A stretch of DNA of 64,000 nucleotides from Pontibacter sp. FD36 (GTDB taxonomy: Bacteria; Bacteroidota; Bacteroidia; Cytophagales; Hymenobacteraceae). The notes below the pieces were generated by a model. The model was given only the letters and a program-made list of their open reading frames with translations, did no database searches and had not been told where the DNA came from. The position numbers were made by a program, and so were the translations under genes. The stretch is from contig NZ_JADPMP010000004.1 in assembly GCF_015686655.1 (NCBI RefSeq), positions 1 through 64,000 of the forward strand. The letters run 5' to 3'. Below are positions 36,874 through 44,958 of the stretch, in pieces. Position 1 is the first letter of the stretch, and each line of letters starts with the position of its first letter.

Positions 36874-37977
36874 TTACTGTACTAACACCTTTTTGGTATG
36901 GTAGCGGCTACCCTGGGCCACTTGCAGGAAGTACAAGCCTCGGCCAAATGGAGTCAGGTCTATCTCCCGTTCATATACGCCTTCCAACTTCTCTACTGTA
37001 TCCACAAACACTTCCTGGCCTTTGTCGTCCATCACCCGTACCACGGTCGTACCTTTGTTTTTGAGCGCGAACTTAAGTTTGAAGCGTCCATTATTCGGAT
37101 TGGGATGGAAGTTAATCTCTTCTACCTTCAATTCTTCACGTGACTTCATCTCCACAGGAGCACCGGATGCCTTCAGTTGTTCTTTGTCAGCCTTGGTCAC
37201 ATCTTCTACCCTGGCTTTGTGCACGAGAAAAATAGCCCGGCCCGGTCTTGCAAAGTGCAGTCCAACTTCCTCGCCCGTCACCTCTACTTCTTTCCCGTCG
37301 CGATCGATGCGGTATACCTTCCTGTCTTCTCCATCCGTGATGATCTTGATATAAGATTTCCCCTCTTTCATGAGCAGCGAGTCTGTTCGCAGCCCTTTAG
37401 GCATAGCCTCCACGATGATCCGCTCTATTTCCCTAGGATTTATCTCCTTCAGACGCTCCCCGTCTAGCATCCTGAATGTAAAGGCAGAGTCCCGGTGCAT
37501 TTTAATGAAAGCGTCAGGGTGCCCCTTTATTGTCAGGTTCTTTCCCTCTCCTCGCAACACTTCCATCCGCTTTACCATCTCTTTACTCAAACTATCGGCG
37601 GAAATCGATAGCACACGCACCTCTTTCAGAGCTCGCCGCATGGCACTGTCTCCTTCCATACTTTGTACCCTGGCCCTGAACATGGCATTCCCCTCTCTGC
37701 CCAAGGTATAGGCTCTGACTTTTCCATCCAGCAGGCGCATGTGCGCAGTATCCAGTCGGGTTGCTTTGAGGGCTTTGGCGATGGCTTCCTCCGTTTCGGC
37801 TGTAAGGGTGGTGTCAATCACTACTGTTTTGCCATCCACAGTGCGGACCATCTTGATGTGCATCTTGTGCTTTTGCTGGCCTGACTCCTGCGCCAGGGCA
37901 TGGTAAAAGGGCAATAGCCCCATCAGTAAGGCAATGGCCAGTCTGAGCAAGGTCTGGAGGTTAAGGAAGAGGTTCAT
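36874..37977 (-). CDS. T9SS cargo protein of unknown function
   Basis: A 367-residue secreted protein with a signal peptide (to about HALAQ). The middle (about 30-270) is rich in Lys, Arg, Glu and Met, with repeated VDGKTVVIDTTL-like and LLMKEGKSYIKI-like stretches, and I recognise no catalytic family. The last 80 residues are a type A T9SS sorting domain with INFHPNPNNGRFKLKF and GRGLYFLQV. The promoter region is shared with the divergent histidine kinase gene and contains four GTTAAAG-type repeats, so the encoded two-component system may control it. The high charge of the middle region is unusual for a T9SS cargo. Role unknown. Confidence 0.85.
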   Translation of the reverse strand: MNLFLNLQTLLRLAIALLMGLLPFYHALAQESGQQKHKMHIKMVRTVDGKTVVIDTTLTAETEEAIAKALKATRLDTAHMRLLDGKVRAYTLGREGNAMFRARVQSMEGDSAMRRALKEVRVLSISADSLSKEMVKRMEVLRGEGKNLTIKGHPDAFIKMHRDSAFTFRMLDGERLKEINPREIERIIVEAMPKGLRTDSLLMKEGKSYIKIITDGEDRKVYRIDRDGKEVEVTGEEVGLHFARPGRAIFLVHKARVEDVTKADKEQLKASGAPVEMKSREELKVEEINFHPNPNNGRFKLKFALKNKGTTVVRVMDDKGQEVFVDTVEKLEGVYEREIDLTPFGRGLYFLQVAQGSRYHTKKVLVQ

Positions 37978-38013
37978 AGTGTTGGGGTATAGTGGGTTAG
38001 CGAATCGTTTCTA

Positions 38014-38021
38014 CAAATGTA
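38014..38021 (-). promoter_or_regulatory. -7 element for the T9SS cargo gene
   Basis: The minus strand reads TACATTTG, an exact TAnnTTTG match 37 bases upstream of the start codon. The -33 position is occupied by the GTTAAAG repeat array rather than TTTG. Confidence 0.55.
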
Positions 38022-38043
38022 CGCCAGCACTGTGGCCCTAAGC

Positions 38044-38082
38044 GTTAAAGCCGAGTTAAAGTCTGTTAAGGAAAAGTTAAAG
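38044..38082. promoter_or_regulatory. GTTAAAG repeat array, probable OmpR-type operator
   Basis: Four direct repeats start at 38044 (GTTAAAG), 38055 (GTTAAAG), 38065 (GTTAAGG) and 38076 (GTTAAAG), spaced 11, 10 and 11 bases apart, about one helical turn each. Tandem direct repeats with this spacing are typical of OmpR/PhoB/CpxR-type binding sites. The array lies midway between two divergent -7 elements (38014-38021 minus, 38108-38115 plus), neither with a -33 element. The plus-strand gene begins an operon that encodes an OmpR-family regulator. Confidence 0.6.
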
Positions 38083-38107
38083 TGATGGACAAGCCGGACG
38101 AAATACG

Positions 38108-38115
38108 TAAATTTG
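38108..38115 (+). promoter_or_regulatory. -7 element for the histidine kinase operon
   Basis: TAAATTTG is an exact TAnnTTTG match ending 4 bases before the GTG start codon, so transcription would begin at or very near the start codon (leaderless mRNA). No -33 TTTG is present. Confidence 0.5.
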
Positions 38116-38119
38116 TTAT

Positions 38120-40306
38120 GTGAGCAAACTGACTATCATAGGTGTTATCGTGCTGATGAGCATATCGTTACTCGGTATGGTCGGGCTTCAGCTGTATTGG
38201 ATTTCGGATGCCATACAGGTGAAGCAGGAGCAATTTGACCGCAGCGTACACGAGGCGCTGGCCCGGGTGGTCGAAAAGCTGGAGACCCAGGAGGCCGTGT
38301 CGGCAGTGGCAAGCGGCATGGCCACACTCCAGCAGCCTGCACAGGAAACGGTGCCGCTTCATGGAGTACCGTCTCTTTCAGAAGTATCATTTACCAGCGC
38401 CAGGCAATCGGAAGCCTCTGATCAGCCTCAGGGCAGTAGCAAGGTTGCCTCACAAAGCAAAGCAGAAGGTAGAGCGCTGTCAGAAAAGCAGCAGCCGGAC
38501 AAGCCTACGCTTTACAGAAGCATAAAAGGGCAGGCCTTTCCCTATGCCGGCAACCGCAGTTTCCGGGTGGAGTTTAGCTCCTTAGACTCTATGGTGCAAC
38601 ACTTAATGCCTCCAGGAGTTCGTATGCCCGCTATGCCTGCCATTCCGATCGAGCATATCCAGTATATGGCGGCTTGGCAAGCCCAGGCAGACTCCATGCA
38701 GGCCCGCGCCCAGCGACTGAGCCAGAACAGCACCTTGCGTATACGACGACTACCGGACAGCACGGTCAGGTATACCCGCCAGCTGAATGGCCGAAGCGTT
38801 CACTTTTCGGTGGACACACTGCAGTATATTGCCCTGCATTTGGACAGCCTGCGTCGCAATAACTTCATCACCCAAACGCTTTCTCCTTCTGAAATAGCCT
38901 CTATCAACGTGCGGAAGGATAGCATCTTCATTTATAGAAATGGCAATACCGCCCGTGGCAGCAACTTTACGGAGACCATCGTATCGGATCCAGCGGTTCT
39001 TTCGGGCAGTAAGATCACCTTCCGGAGTATTCACAGGCCAGAAGAGCGAAGAACCGCACAGGAGACAGCACCTAATAATACAGCGCTTCAGGCTAGGGCA
39101 AAATCGAGTACTATACCTGCCACAACTGCTAAGCCTGCACAGCGCACGTCCGCCCAGCCGACTGCAGTAGCTACGCCGGATCTGGCCAAAATAGAGGCGA
39201 AAAAAGAAAAGCTAAATGATGTAGTAGAGAAAATGGTGGTGGAGTATGTGGCCAAGGACATTCCCCTATCGCAGCGCATGAACCTGAATGAACTGAAGCC
39301 GATGCTGCAGAGCGAACTCCGGGACAAAGGCATTGCGCTGGATTTTGGCTACTGGGTACTTTCCGATCAGCAGGATACGGTGACGTCCAGCCACTTGCCA
39401 GTCAGGGGCATCAACTCCTTCGCCACTTACACGGCCAGCCTCTTTCCGAACGACATATTTGATAAATCTGACCAGCTTGCTGTATACTTTCCCGACAGCC
39501 AGGCCTATGCGCTCAAGTCCCTCTGGATGATGCTGGCTTTCTCTGCGCTCTTCACCCTGATTATGGTAGCCACTTTTGGCACCACGATTCACATTATTTT
39601 CAGGCAGAAAAAGCTATCGGAAATGAAGAACGACTTCATCAACAACATGACGCACGAGTTCAAGACGCCGATTGCCACCATCTCGCTTGCGGCTGATGCC
39701 ATCTCCAATCCCAAGGTATACGCACGGCCGGAGAAGGTACAGTACTATACCGGTATCATCCGGCAGGAAAACAAGCGCATGAACGCACAGGTAGAGAACG
39801 TACTGCAGATAGCCCGACTTGAGAAGAACGACTACCAGATGAACCTGGCTAGGACTGACCTGCATGCACTGGTGCTCAAAGCAGTTGAAAGCATACACCT
39901 GCAGGTAGCGGAACGACAAGGCACGATCACCACCGAACTGCATGCCACTACTCCTGACCTCGAACTGGACGAGGTACATTTTTACAATGTGATCTGCAAC
40001 CTGCTCGACAACGCCAACAAGTACTCCCCGGATCGCCCTGTCATCCGCATCGAAACCTATAACACAGCCGGCGGCACGCTACTGGCCGTGGAAGACAAAG
40101 GCATGGGCATGACCCGCGACACGCAACTGCGTGTGTTTGACAAGTTTTACCGCGTGCCGACCGGGAACCTGCACAATGTGAAAGGATTCGGACTGGGACT
40201 CAGCTACGTGAAAGCCATCGTTAAAGCCCACAAGGGCACCATACGACTTCAAAGCGAGCTGGGTAAAGGCAGTCGCTTTGAGGTGTTTATACCGGCCAGC
40301 GCCTGA
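38120..40306 (+). CDS. membrane sensor histidine kinase
   Basis: A 728-residue kinase starting with GTG. Helix 1 (about 4-28) and helix 2 (about 470-492) enclose a periplasmic region of roughly 440 residues that is rich in Ala, Gln, Ser and Thr and matches no sensor domain I know. The cytoplasmic part has FINNMTHEFKTPIATISL with the phospho-acceptor His at about residue 512, the N-box NLLDNANKYSPDRP, DKGMGM, and GFGLGLSYVKAIV. It is followed 74 bases later by an OmpR-type regulator, its probable partner. The upstream region holds the GTTAAAG array and suggests autoregulation and control of the divergent T9SS gene. The sensed signal is unknown; the periplasmic region suggests an envelope signal. 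Confidence 0.92.
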   Translation: MSKLTIIGVIVLMSISLLGMVGLQLYWISDAIQVKQEQFDRSVHEALARVVEKLETQEAVSAVASGMATLQQPAQETVPLHGVPSLSEVSFTSARQSEASDQPQGSSKVASQSKAEGRALSEKQQPDKPTLYRSIKGQAFPYAGNRSFRVEFSSLDSMVQHLMPPGVRMPAMPAIPIEHIQYMAAWQAQADSMQARAQRLSQNSTLRIRRLPDSTVRYTRQLNGRSVHFSVDTLQYIALHLDSLRRNNFITQTLSPSEIASINVRKDSIFIYRNGNTARGSNFTETIVSDPAVLSGSKITFRSIHRPEERRTAQETAPNNTALQARAKSSTIPATTAKPAQRTSAQPTAVATPDLAKIEAKKEKLNDVVEKMVVEYVAKDIPLSQRMNLNELKPMLQSELRDKGIALDFGYWVLSDQQDTVTSSHLPVRGINSFATYTASLFPNDIFDKSDQLAVYFPDSQAYALKSLWMMLAFSALFTLIMVATFGTTIHIIFRQKKLSEMKNDFINNMTHEFKTPIATISLAADAISNPKVYARPEKVQYYTGIIRQENKRMNAQVENVLQIARLEKNDYQMNLARTDLHALVLKAVESIHLQVAERQGTITTELHATTPDLELDEVHFYNVICNLLDNANKYSPDRPVIRIETYNTAGGTLLAVEDKGMGMTRDTQLRVFDKFYRVPTGNLHNVKGFGLGLSYVKAIVKAHKGTIRLQSELGKGSRFEVFIPASA

Positions 40307-40380
40307 TACATTACACCGTGCAACCCGTGAGCCCTTTGTAGCATCTTTAACTTAAAGCCTATACCTAAATACGTCACCTT

Positions 40381-41097
40381 ATGAGCGACAAAGGACTAAA
40401 CATACTGCTTGCCGAGGACGACCCGAACTTCGGGATCGTGCTGAAAGACTACTTGGAGTTGCATGACTACGAAGTGACGCTGAGTCCAGACGGCTGCCAG
40501 GCCATCACTGCTTTTCGGAAGGCAAACTTTGACCTGTGCATACTCGATGTGATGATGCCAGGCAAGGACGGGTTCACATTGGCCCGCGAAATCAAGAAGT
40601 TGCAACCAGACATGCCACTGATCTTCCTGACGGCCAAGGCTATGCGGGAAGACATGCTCGAAGGTTTTAAAATCGGTGCGGATGACTACATCACCAAGCC
40701 ATTCGACTCTGAAGTACTGCTTTATAAAATAAAAGCGATTATGCACCGTAAGGGCGGTAGCCCTACAACAGAAAAGCAGGAGGTAACAGAGTATAGCATT
40801 GGGCAGTATCGCTTCCAGTACAAGTTGCGCCTGCTGCACTATAATGGCGAGATACAAAAGCTCTCCCCCAAAGAGGCTGAATTACTACGCCTGCTCTGCC
40901 AGCACCTGAATGACGTGATGCCGCGTGAGGAAGCTCTGCTGCGCATCTGGCACGAAGACAGTTACTTCACGGGTCGCAGCATGGACGTGTACATTGCGAA
41001 ACTCCGCAAGTACCTTCGCCACGACCCTGCCGTTGAGATCATCAATATACACGGCCAAGGGTACAGACTGTGTGCCCACAATGGGGTAATGCTGTAA
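40381..41097 (+). CDS. OmpR-family response regulator
   Basis: A 238-residue DNA-binding response regulator. The receiver domain (1 to about 125) has the acidic pair in LLAEDDPNFG, phospho-acceptor Asp56 in CILDVMMPGKDGF, and a conserved Lys in YITKPFDSEVL near 108. The winged-helix output domain (about 140-234) has LSPKEAELLRLLCQHLND, the RSMDVYIAKLRKYL recognition region and INIHGQGYRL. Regulators of this type bind tandem direct repeats, fitting the GTTAAAG array upstream of its kinase partner. It is probably co-transcribed with the kinase and ends at a terminator. Confidence 0.95.
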   Translation: MSDKGLNILLAEDDPNFGIVLKDYLELHDYEVTLSPDGCQAITAFRKANFDLCILDVMMPGKDGFTLAREIKKLQPDMPLIFLTAKAMREDMLEGFKIGADDYITKPFDSEVLLYKIKAIMHRKGGSPTTEKQEVTEYSIGQYRFQYKLRLLHYNGEIQKLSPKEAELLRLLCQHLNDVMPREEALLRIWHEDSYFTGRSMDVYIAKLRKYLRHDPAVEIINIHGQGYRLCAHNGVML

Positions 41098-41103
41098 CAC
41101 GAA

Positions 41104-41138
41104 ACAGGCCGCTACCAGAAGTAGCGGCCTGTGTGTTT
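41104..41138 (+). terminator. terminator of the two-component operon
   Basis: A 12-bp perfect stem (41104-41115 with 41121-41132) with a 5-nt loop is followed by GTGTTT. It lies between the convergent regulator and outer-membrane protein genes. Confidence 0.8.
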
Positions 41139-41168
41139 CACCAAAACACTTTAACAAACAATATCTTT

Positions 41169-41849
41169 TTAGAAAGTAAATCCTACAGAGGCTTTGATCA
41201 CCCGGTTGAAGGTGTCGAAGTTGCGGTTGGCATCCACAGTGGTCAGACCGTAGTCGTAGCCCGCACTTAAATTAAAGCCGCTGGCGAAACGGTAGCCTAT
41301 ACCTCCAGTAGCCGCCACATCCAGTTCACGGAAGCCGCTGTTCATGTCCCACTCCTGGTTCAAGGCATTGAAGCCCAAGGCTCCGGCCCGTACCTGTACC
41401 TTGTTAGACAGCAGGTATGAGAACTGCGGTCCTGCAAAAATATGGAAGCCGTCGCCTATGAAGATTTTCGCCAGAATCGGCAAATCAATGTATTCTGCCT
41501 TGTTAGTCACGGTGACACCGGCATTCAGGAAGTCAAACTGCTCCATCGGAATCTTGCCAACCAGGCGCATCCCTTTTTGAGAGTAAAACAGGCCTGGCTC
41601 AATTTCAAAGCCCGGTGCTATAGGTATAGACACCACACCGCCAAAATGAAATCCTTCGCGCATCTCGCGGCTCAGGGAGCCATTGGTCATATCCATCAGA
41701 TCCTGGGCACTGTTAATGGTTTGCCCCTGCCATTCGGCCATGTTTACACCCGCTTTTATACCGATGCGCACGGGTTGTTTTTGCTGCGCATTTGCCTGCG
41801 TTACCGCCATTCCCAGAACGACGGCCAGTAGTAGAAATATCTTTTTCAT
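41169..41849 (-). CDS. outer-membrane beta-barrel protein, PorT-like
   Basis: A 226-residue protein from the start MKKIFLLLAVVLGMAV. The frame is open 46 codons further upstream, but only this start gives a signal peptide (cleavage near ANAQQ). The mature protein alternates hydrophobic and polar residues, has VRIGIKAGVNMAEWQ at the start, GFEIEPGLFYSQKGMRL near 85, and ends in an aromatic beta-strand (IKASVGFTF), all typical of small PorT-type or OmpA-like barrels in Bacteroidetes. Function is unknown. A perfect 16-bp palindrome lies about 35 bases upstream of the start. Confidence 0.85.
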   Translation of the reverse strand: MKKIFLLLAVVLGMAVTQANAQQKQPVRIGIKAGVNMAEWQGQTINSAQDLMDMTNGSLSREMREGFHFGGVVSIPIAPGFEIEPGLFYSQKGMRLVGKIPMEQFDFLNAGVTVTNKAEYIDLPILAKIFIGDGFHIFAGPQFSYLLSNKVQVRAGALGFNALNQEWDMNSGFRELDVAATGGIGYRFASGFNLSAGYDYGLTTVDANRNFDTFNRVIKASVGFTF

Positions 41850-41882
41850 CACACCTATCCTTAAATATTGAAAAACAAGAAA

Positions 41883-41898
41883 TAAGCTGCGCAGCTTA
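41883..41898. promoter_or_regulatory. 16-bp perfect palindrome upstream of the barrel gene
   Basis: TAAGCTGCGCAGCTTA is its own reverse complement and lies 34 bases upstream of the leftward barrel gene start. It could be an operator for a dimeric regulator; there is no T run to suggest a terminator. Confidence 0.4.
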
Positions 41899-42020
41899 AT
41901 TACCCTGATGTAAGAATCGTGCCAAATCGGGACCAGATGTTTTAAAAAAAGTTCACAACAAGGTGTAAATATTTTAAAATCAACCAATTATGTTTTAAAA
42001 TATTTTTTACATGCATCTTA

Positions 42021-42053
42021 TTTGCCCATAGGTATAGTTGCGCCTTACCTTTG
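42021..42053 (+). promoter_or_regulatory. promoter of the nucleoid-associated protein gene
   Basis: TTTG (42021-42024), a 21-bp spacer and TACCTTTG (42046-42053) give a full match to the Bacteroidetes -33/-7 promoter. The start codon lies 46 bases downstream of the -7 element. This is the best complete promoter I see in the window. Confidence 0.75.
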
Positions 42054-42098
42054 CAGCCCCATGGCTCAGAACAGAGGCAGGTATAAAGGTAAAGGCAG

Positions 42099-43148
42099 AT
42101 GAATGACAAAAGACAGGTGCGGCTCAACAGGCTGGCCGTGCACAGGGTAGGCAACAAAGCAAAGGAAGAGGGCGTGATCGCTTCGAAGGAACTGGTTGAC
42201 TTGCGGGACGAGCAGCTGAGCGATTTGCTGACCAATTACTTTCTGGCCCCTTTCAAGCAGGAGGAGTTTTTCCGCTTTCACCATACCTCCGACTTGGCCC
42301 TCAACGAGATGTTTGCCTACTCTGCCCTGATGTTCACGGAGCCACAGAAGTTTCTGGAGTACTCGGTGCATGTGCTCAATCACCTCTACGAACAGTCGGA
42401 CCATCCCAAAGTGAAGAGCGGCGAGCTGTACGTGGTGCATTTGTCGGGCTGCGTGATGGAGGACGACATCGTAGACGCGATCGGTATTTTTAAGTCCGAG
42501 AACAAAGACACCTTCCTGACCTTTCAGGAGGAAGACGATGACCTGAGCATGAACTACCATTTCGGAGTGAATATCAAGAGCGTGGACAAAGGCTGCCTGA
42601 TCTTTAACACCGAGGCCGAGGACGGCTTCCGGGTGAAGATCGTAGACGCTAACAGCACCGACGCCGTGTTCTGGAAAGAGGACTTCCTGCACGTAACGGA
42701 GCTCAAAGACACCAACTTCAACACGAAAACGGCACTCAACCTATGTAAAGATTTTTCAGAAGAGGTATTTGCCCAGACCGACAGCAAAAAAGCACAGGTA
42801 GACTTCATCAGCCGCTCCGTGGACTATTTCTCTAAGAGCGAGACCTTTGACCTGGAAGAGTTCACAAGCAGCGTGATCGATGAGCCCGAGACGGCCGAGC
42901 GGTTCAAGAACTATACCCAGGCCTTTGCCGAGGAGCGCGACATCGAGGGGTTCACGGACTTTGCCATCAACAAAAACACGGTAAAGAACATGAAGCGCAA
43001 GTTCCGCAACTTCATCAAGCTTGACACCCAGATCGAGATCAAGTTCAGCGGGTATAATCCGGAGCAGAGTGAGCAGTACGTAGAGCGCGGCTTCGATCAG
43101 GAACGCGGCATGCACTTCTACAAGGTATACTTCCACTCCGAGTCGTAG
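42099..43148 (+). CDS. nucleoid-associated protein, NdpA/YejK family
   Basis: A 349-residue cytoplasmic protein of the 37-kDa nucleoid-associated family (NA37/NdpA). Visible family features are the N-terminal RLNRLAVHRVGNKAKEEG segment, FFRFHHTSDLALNEMFAYS near residue 60, the HLSGCVMEDDIVDAIGIFK segment near 115, and the C-terminal VKNMKRKFRNFIKLDTQIE region. In proteobacteria such proteins associate with the nucleoid; their precise role is unclear, and some family members occur next to defence or restriction genes, which is not the case here. The gene has a clear promoter and stands alone. Confidence 0.88.
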   Translation: MNDKRQVRLNRLAVHRVGNKAKEEGVIASKELVDLRDEQLSDLLTNYFLAPFKQEEFFRFHHTSDLALNEMFAYSALMFTEPQKFLEYSVHVLNHLYEQSDHPKVKSGELYVVHLSGCVMEDDIVDAIGIFKSENKDTFLTFQEEDDDLSMNYHFGVNIKSVDKGCLIFNTEAEDGFRVKIVDANSTDAVFWKEDFLHVTELKDTNFNTKTALNLCKDFSEEVFAQTDSKKAQVDFISRSVDYFSKSETFDLEEFTSSVIDEPETAERFKNYTQAFAEERDIEGFTDFAINKNTVKNMKRKFRNFIKLDTQIEIKFSGYNPEQSEQYVERGFDQERGMHFYKVYFHSES

Positions 43149-43166
43149 CGTTATCTGCAAGGCTAG

Positions 43167-43187
43167 CAGGTATAGAAACTATACCTG
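43167..43187. repeat. AGGTATAG inverted repeat
   Basis: CAGGTATAG and CTATACCTG form a perfect 9-bp inverted repeat with a 3-nt centre in the gap after the nucleoid-associated protein gene. It is made from the genome-wide over-represented word; no T run follows, so it is not a typical terminator. Confidence 0.55.
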
Positions 43188-43277
43188 AACCGGGCTTGTT
43201 GCAGAGAGACCGACACCAAAATACCGGAACAGTATTTGATAGATAAGAAAGCACCTATGATAAGCTTTAAAAGAGAT

Positions 43278-43712
43278 ATGAAAAAATCAGTTCTTGCCAC
43301 CTTATTTTTTGCCTTTGCCGCGACCGCCGTGTTTGCACAGGCCCCCGCTCAAAAGGCTGGCACAACCCAAAGTGCGCCTAAAACATTGGAACAGCGTGCC
43401 GATGAGATAACGGCCGGTATGGTAAAGAACCTGCGCCTTAGCCCAAAACAGGCTGCTGAACTAAAGGAGGTGAACCGCAGCAACATGAAGTTTGCGGAAG
43501 AGGCCCGCAAAAAGCATCGCGACAACCCGCCCAAACTAGCGCAGCAAATGGACATGATCAGCCAGACGAGGCTTTCGCAAATCAAAGACATCCTTACAGA
43601 GCAGCAGTTTGCCCAGTACCAGTCGCGCCGCGAAGAGAAAATGGGTGTGCCGCGTGAGGCCAGAAGTAACCCTAGCCAAGGTCCAGGGCAGCAGTACGAC
43701 AACAACTACTAG
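43278..43712 (+). CDS. Spy/LTXXQ-like periplasmic protein
   Basis: A 144-residue protein from the start MKKSVLATLF; the frame is open 14 codons upstream (Met starts at 43236 and 43257), but the chosen start gives a clean signal peptide ending at VFAQAP. The mature protein is helical and charged, with LRLSPKQAAELKEVNRSNMK near residue 55 and QIKDILTEQQFAQYQSRREEK near 100-120. Such LSPKQ...LTEQQ pairs are typical of LTXXQ/Spy-like and related DUF4890 periplasmic proteins, some of which are chaperones or stress modulators. No partner gene is adjacent. Family call is moderate. Confidence 0.72.
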   Translation: MKKSVLATLFFAFAATAVFAQAPAQKAGTTQSAPKTLEQRADEITAGMVKNLRLSPKQAAELKEVNRSNMKFAEEARKKHRDNPPKLAQQMDMISQTRLSQIKDILTEQQFAQYQSRREEKMGVPREARSNPSQGPGQQYDNNY

Positions 43713-43730
43713 TTCATATTGAGCATTAGC

Positions 43731-43760
43731 AAAAAGCATGGCAGCCGCCATGCTTTTTTT
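43731..43760. terminator. terminator between Spy-like and desaturase genes
   Basis: A 12-bp perfect stem (43731-43742 with 43747-43758), a 4-nt loop and a run of seven T form a strong terminator at the junction of convergent genes. Confidence 0.9.
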
Positions 43761-43763
43761 ATT

Positions 43764-44765
43764 TCAGCCTGCCTGCCTGTTTTCAGGCGGACTAACTTGT
43801 TCCTCCAGTTCCATCTCGGCAGGTATAGCCGTGGTCACTTGTAGGGCGGGCGTCACCGCAGGTGTAACTACTTGTCGTGCCGCCAGTGCCTCCTGCTCCC
43901 GCTGGTAAGCCGTCACGACGGTTCCCGGTGGTTTGAACAAGAGGTCCCAGGCTTCTCTAAACGACCGGGCATGCAGCAGATCTCTCCAGATATCCACCCA
44001 TTCATGGAACACCAGGTAGACCGGGTTGTAAGAGTTGACAGGTTTGGTCAGGCCATATGTTGGACGCTCCTCTTCTTCCTGGAAAGTCCCGAAAAGGCGG
44101 TCCCATAAAATAAAGGTAGAGCCGTAGTTCTTGTCGATGTACTTGGGGTTGGAGCCGTGGTGCACCCGGTGATGTGAGGGCGTCACGAAGATATACTCAA
44201 TGGGTGCAGGCAGCTTCCGGACCAGCTCGGTATGCACCCAGAACTGATAAAGCACGGCTAACTGGTGGCATACAAAGAAAGTCAGGGGATCAAAGCCCAG
44301 GAAAGGCACGGGCAGGAAAAACAGGAATTTGATGTGTTGGGTCCAGCTGGTGCGAAAAGAGACTGAGAAGTTCATTTTCTCAGAAGAGTGGTGCGTAACA
44401 TGGGTTGCCCACCAAAAGCGTTGTTCGTGCGAGATACGATGCGCCCAGTAACGGCAAAGGTCCACCAGCACAAATGCCAAAACGAACCCCCACCAGGACC
44501 GCGGTATGGCCCAGGGGACCGCATTGTAAATGACCAGCGATATGTAAAAAAGTGTGACCTTAAGCATAGCCCCCAGTATGACACTGCCCAACCCGATGGA
44601 AACAGCAGCCATAAAATCACGCTTGTCATAGTAATTCCGCTTCTTTCTTACACCCACATACCATTCGATCAGTACAGAGGCTACGATAATGGGCGCTGCC
44701 AAATGCATGATCGTAAAATTATCCAGCTCTGCCATTTGGTCCATAGTAAAGATTTCCTTCTCCAT
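43764..44765 (-). CDS. sterol desaturase / fatty acid hydroxylase family protein
   Basis: A 333-residue membrane protein of the fatty-acid-hydroxylase superfamily. The di-iron His clusters are visible as HRISHEQRFWW (about 113-123), THVTHHSSEKMN (about 125-137) and TPSHHRVHHGSN (about 205-216). Four or so membrane helices surround them. Related enzymes hydroxylate or desaturate sterols, carotenoids or fatty acids in the membrane. In Bacteroidetes a lipid or carotenoid substrate is more plausible than sterol, but this is an inference. The last 45 residues are an Ala/Val/Pro/Glu-rich tail. It is monocistronic. Confidence 0.92.
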   Translation of the reverse strand: MEKEIFTMDQMAELDNFTIMHLAAPIIVASVLIEWYVGVRKKRNYYDKRDFMAAVSIGLGSVILGAMLKVTLFYISLVIYNAVPWAIPRSWWGFVLAFVLVDLCRYWAHRISHEQRFWWATHVTHHSSEKMNFSVSFRTSWTQHIKFLFFLPVPFLGFDPLTFFVCHQLAVLYQFWVHTELVRKLPAPIEYIFVTPSHHRVHHGSNPKYIDKNYGSTFILWDRLFGTFQEEEERPTYGLTKPVNSYNPVYLVFHEWVDIWRDLLHARSFREAWDLLFKPPGTVVTAYQREQEALAARQVVTPAVTPALQVTTAIPAEMELEEQVSPPENRQAG

Positions 44766-44958
44766 AAGCTATCCATTTTTGCAGGGGTATAGCTTAATGT
44801 AACGACCACCACCGGAAAGGGTTAGTCTCTCCATCAGGGCTTGCTATACAAACGCGCGTATAATACTGGTCTCCCTTTTGTTAGATAAAGGGGGATCAAC
44901 AAAAAAAATTGATTTTGTGAATTAGGCTGCGTAATCTTGCTCCAATCAAGCACACACC

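Noticed and set aside
38044..38082. GTTAAAG array as a short CRISPR or iteron-type origin
   Set aside because: The units are only 7 bases with 3- to 4-base spacers and sit between divergent promoters; there is no replication gene nearby.
40345..40357. CTTTAAC/TTAAAG near-palindrome upstream of the OmpR-type regulator as a second operator
   Set aside because: Only one GTTAAAG copy is present and no -7 element follows, so it is too weak to claim.
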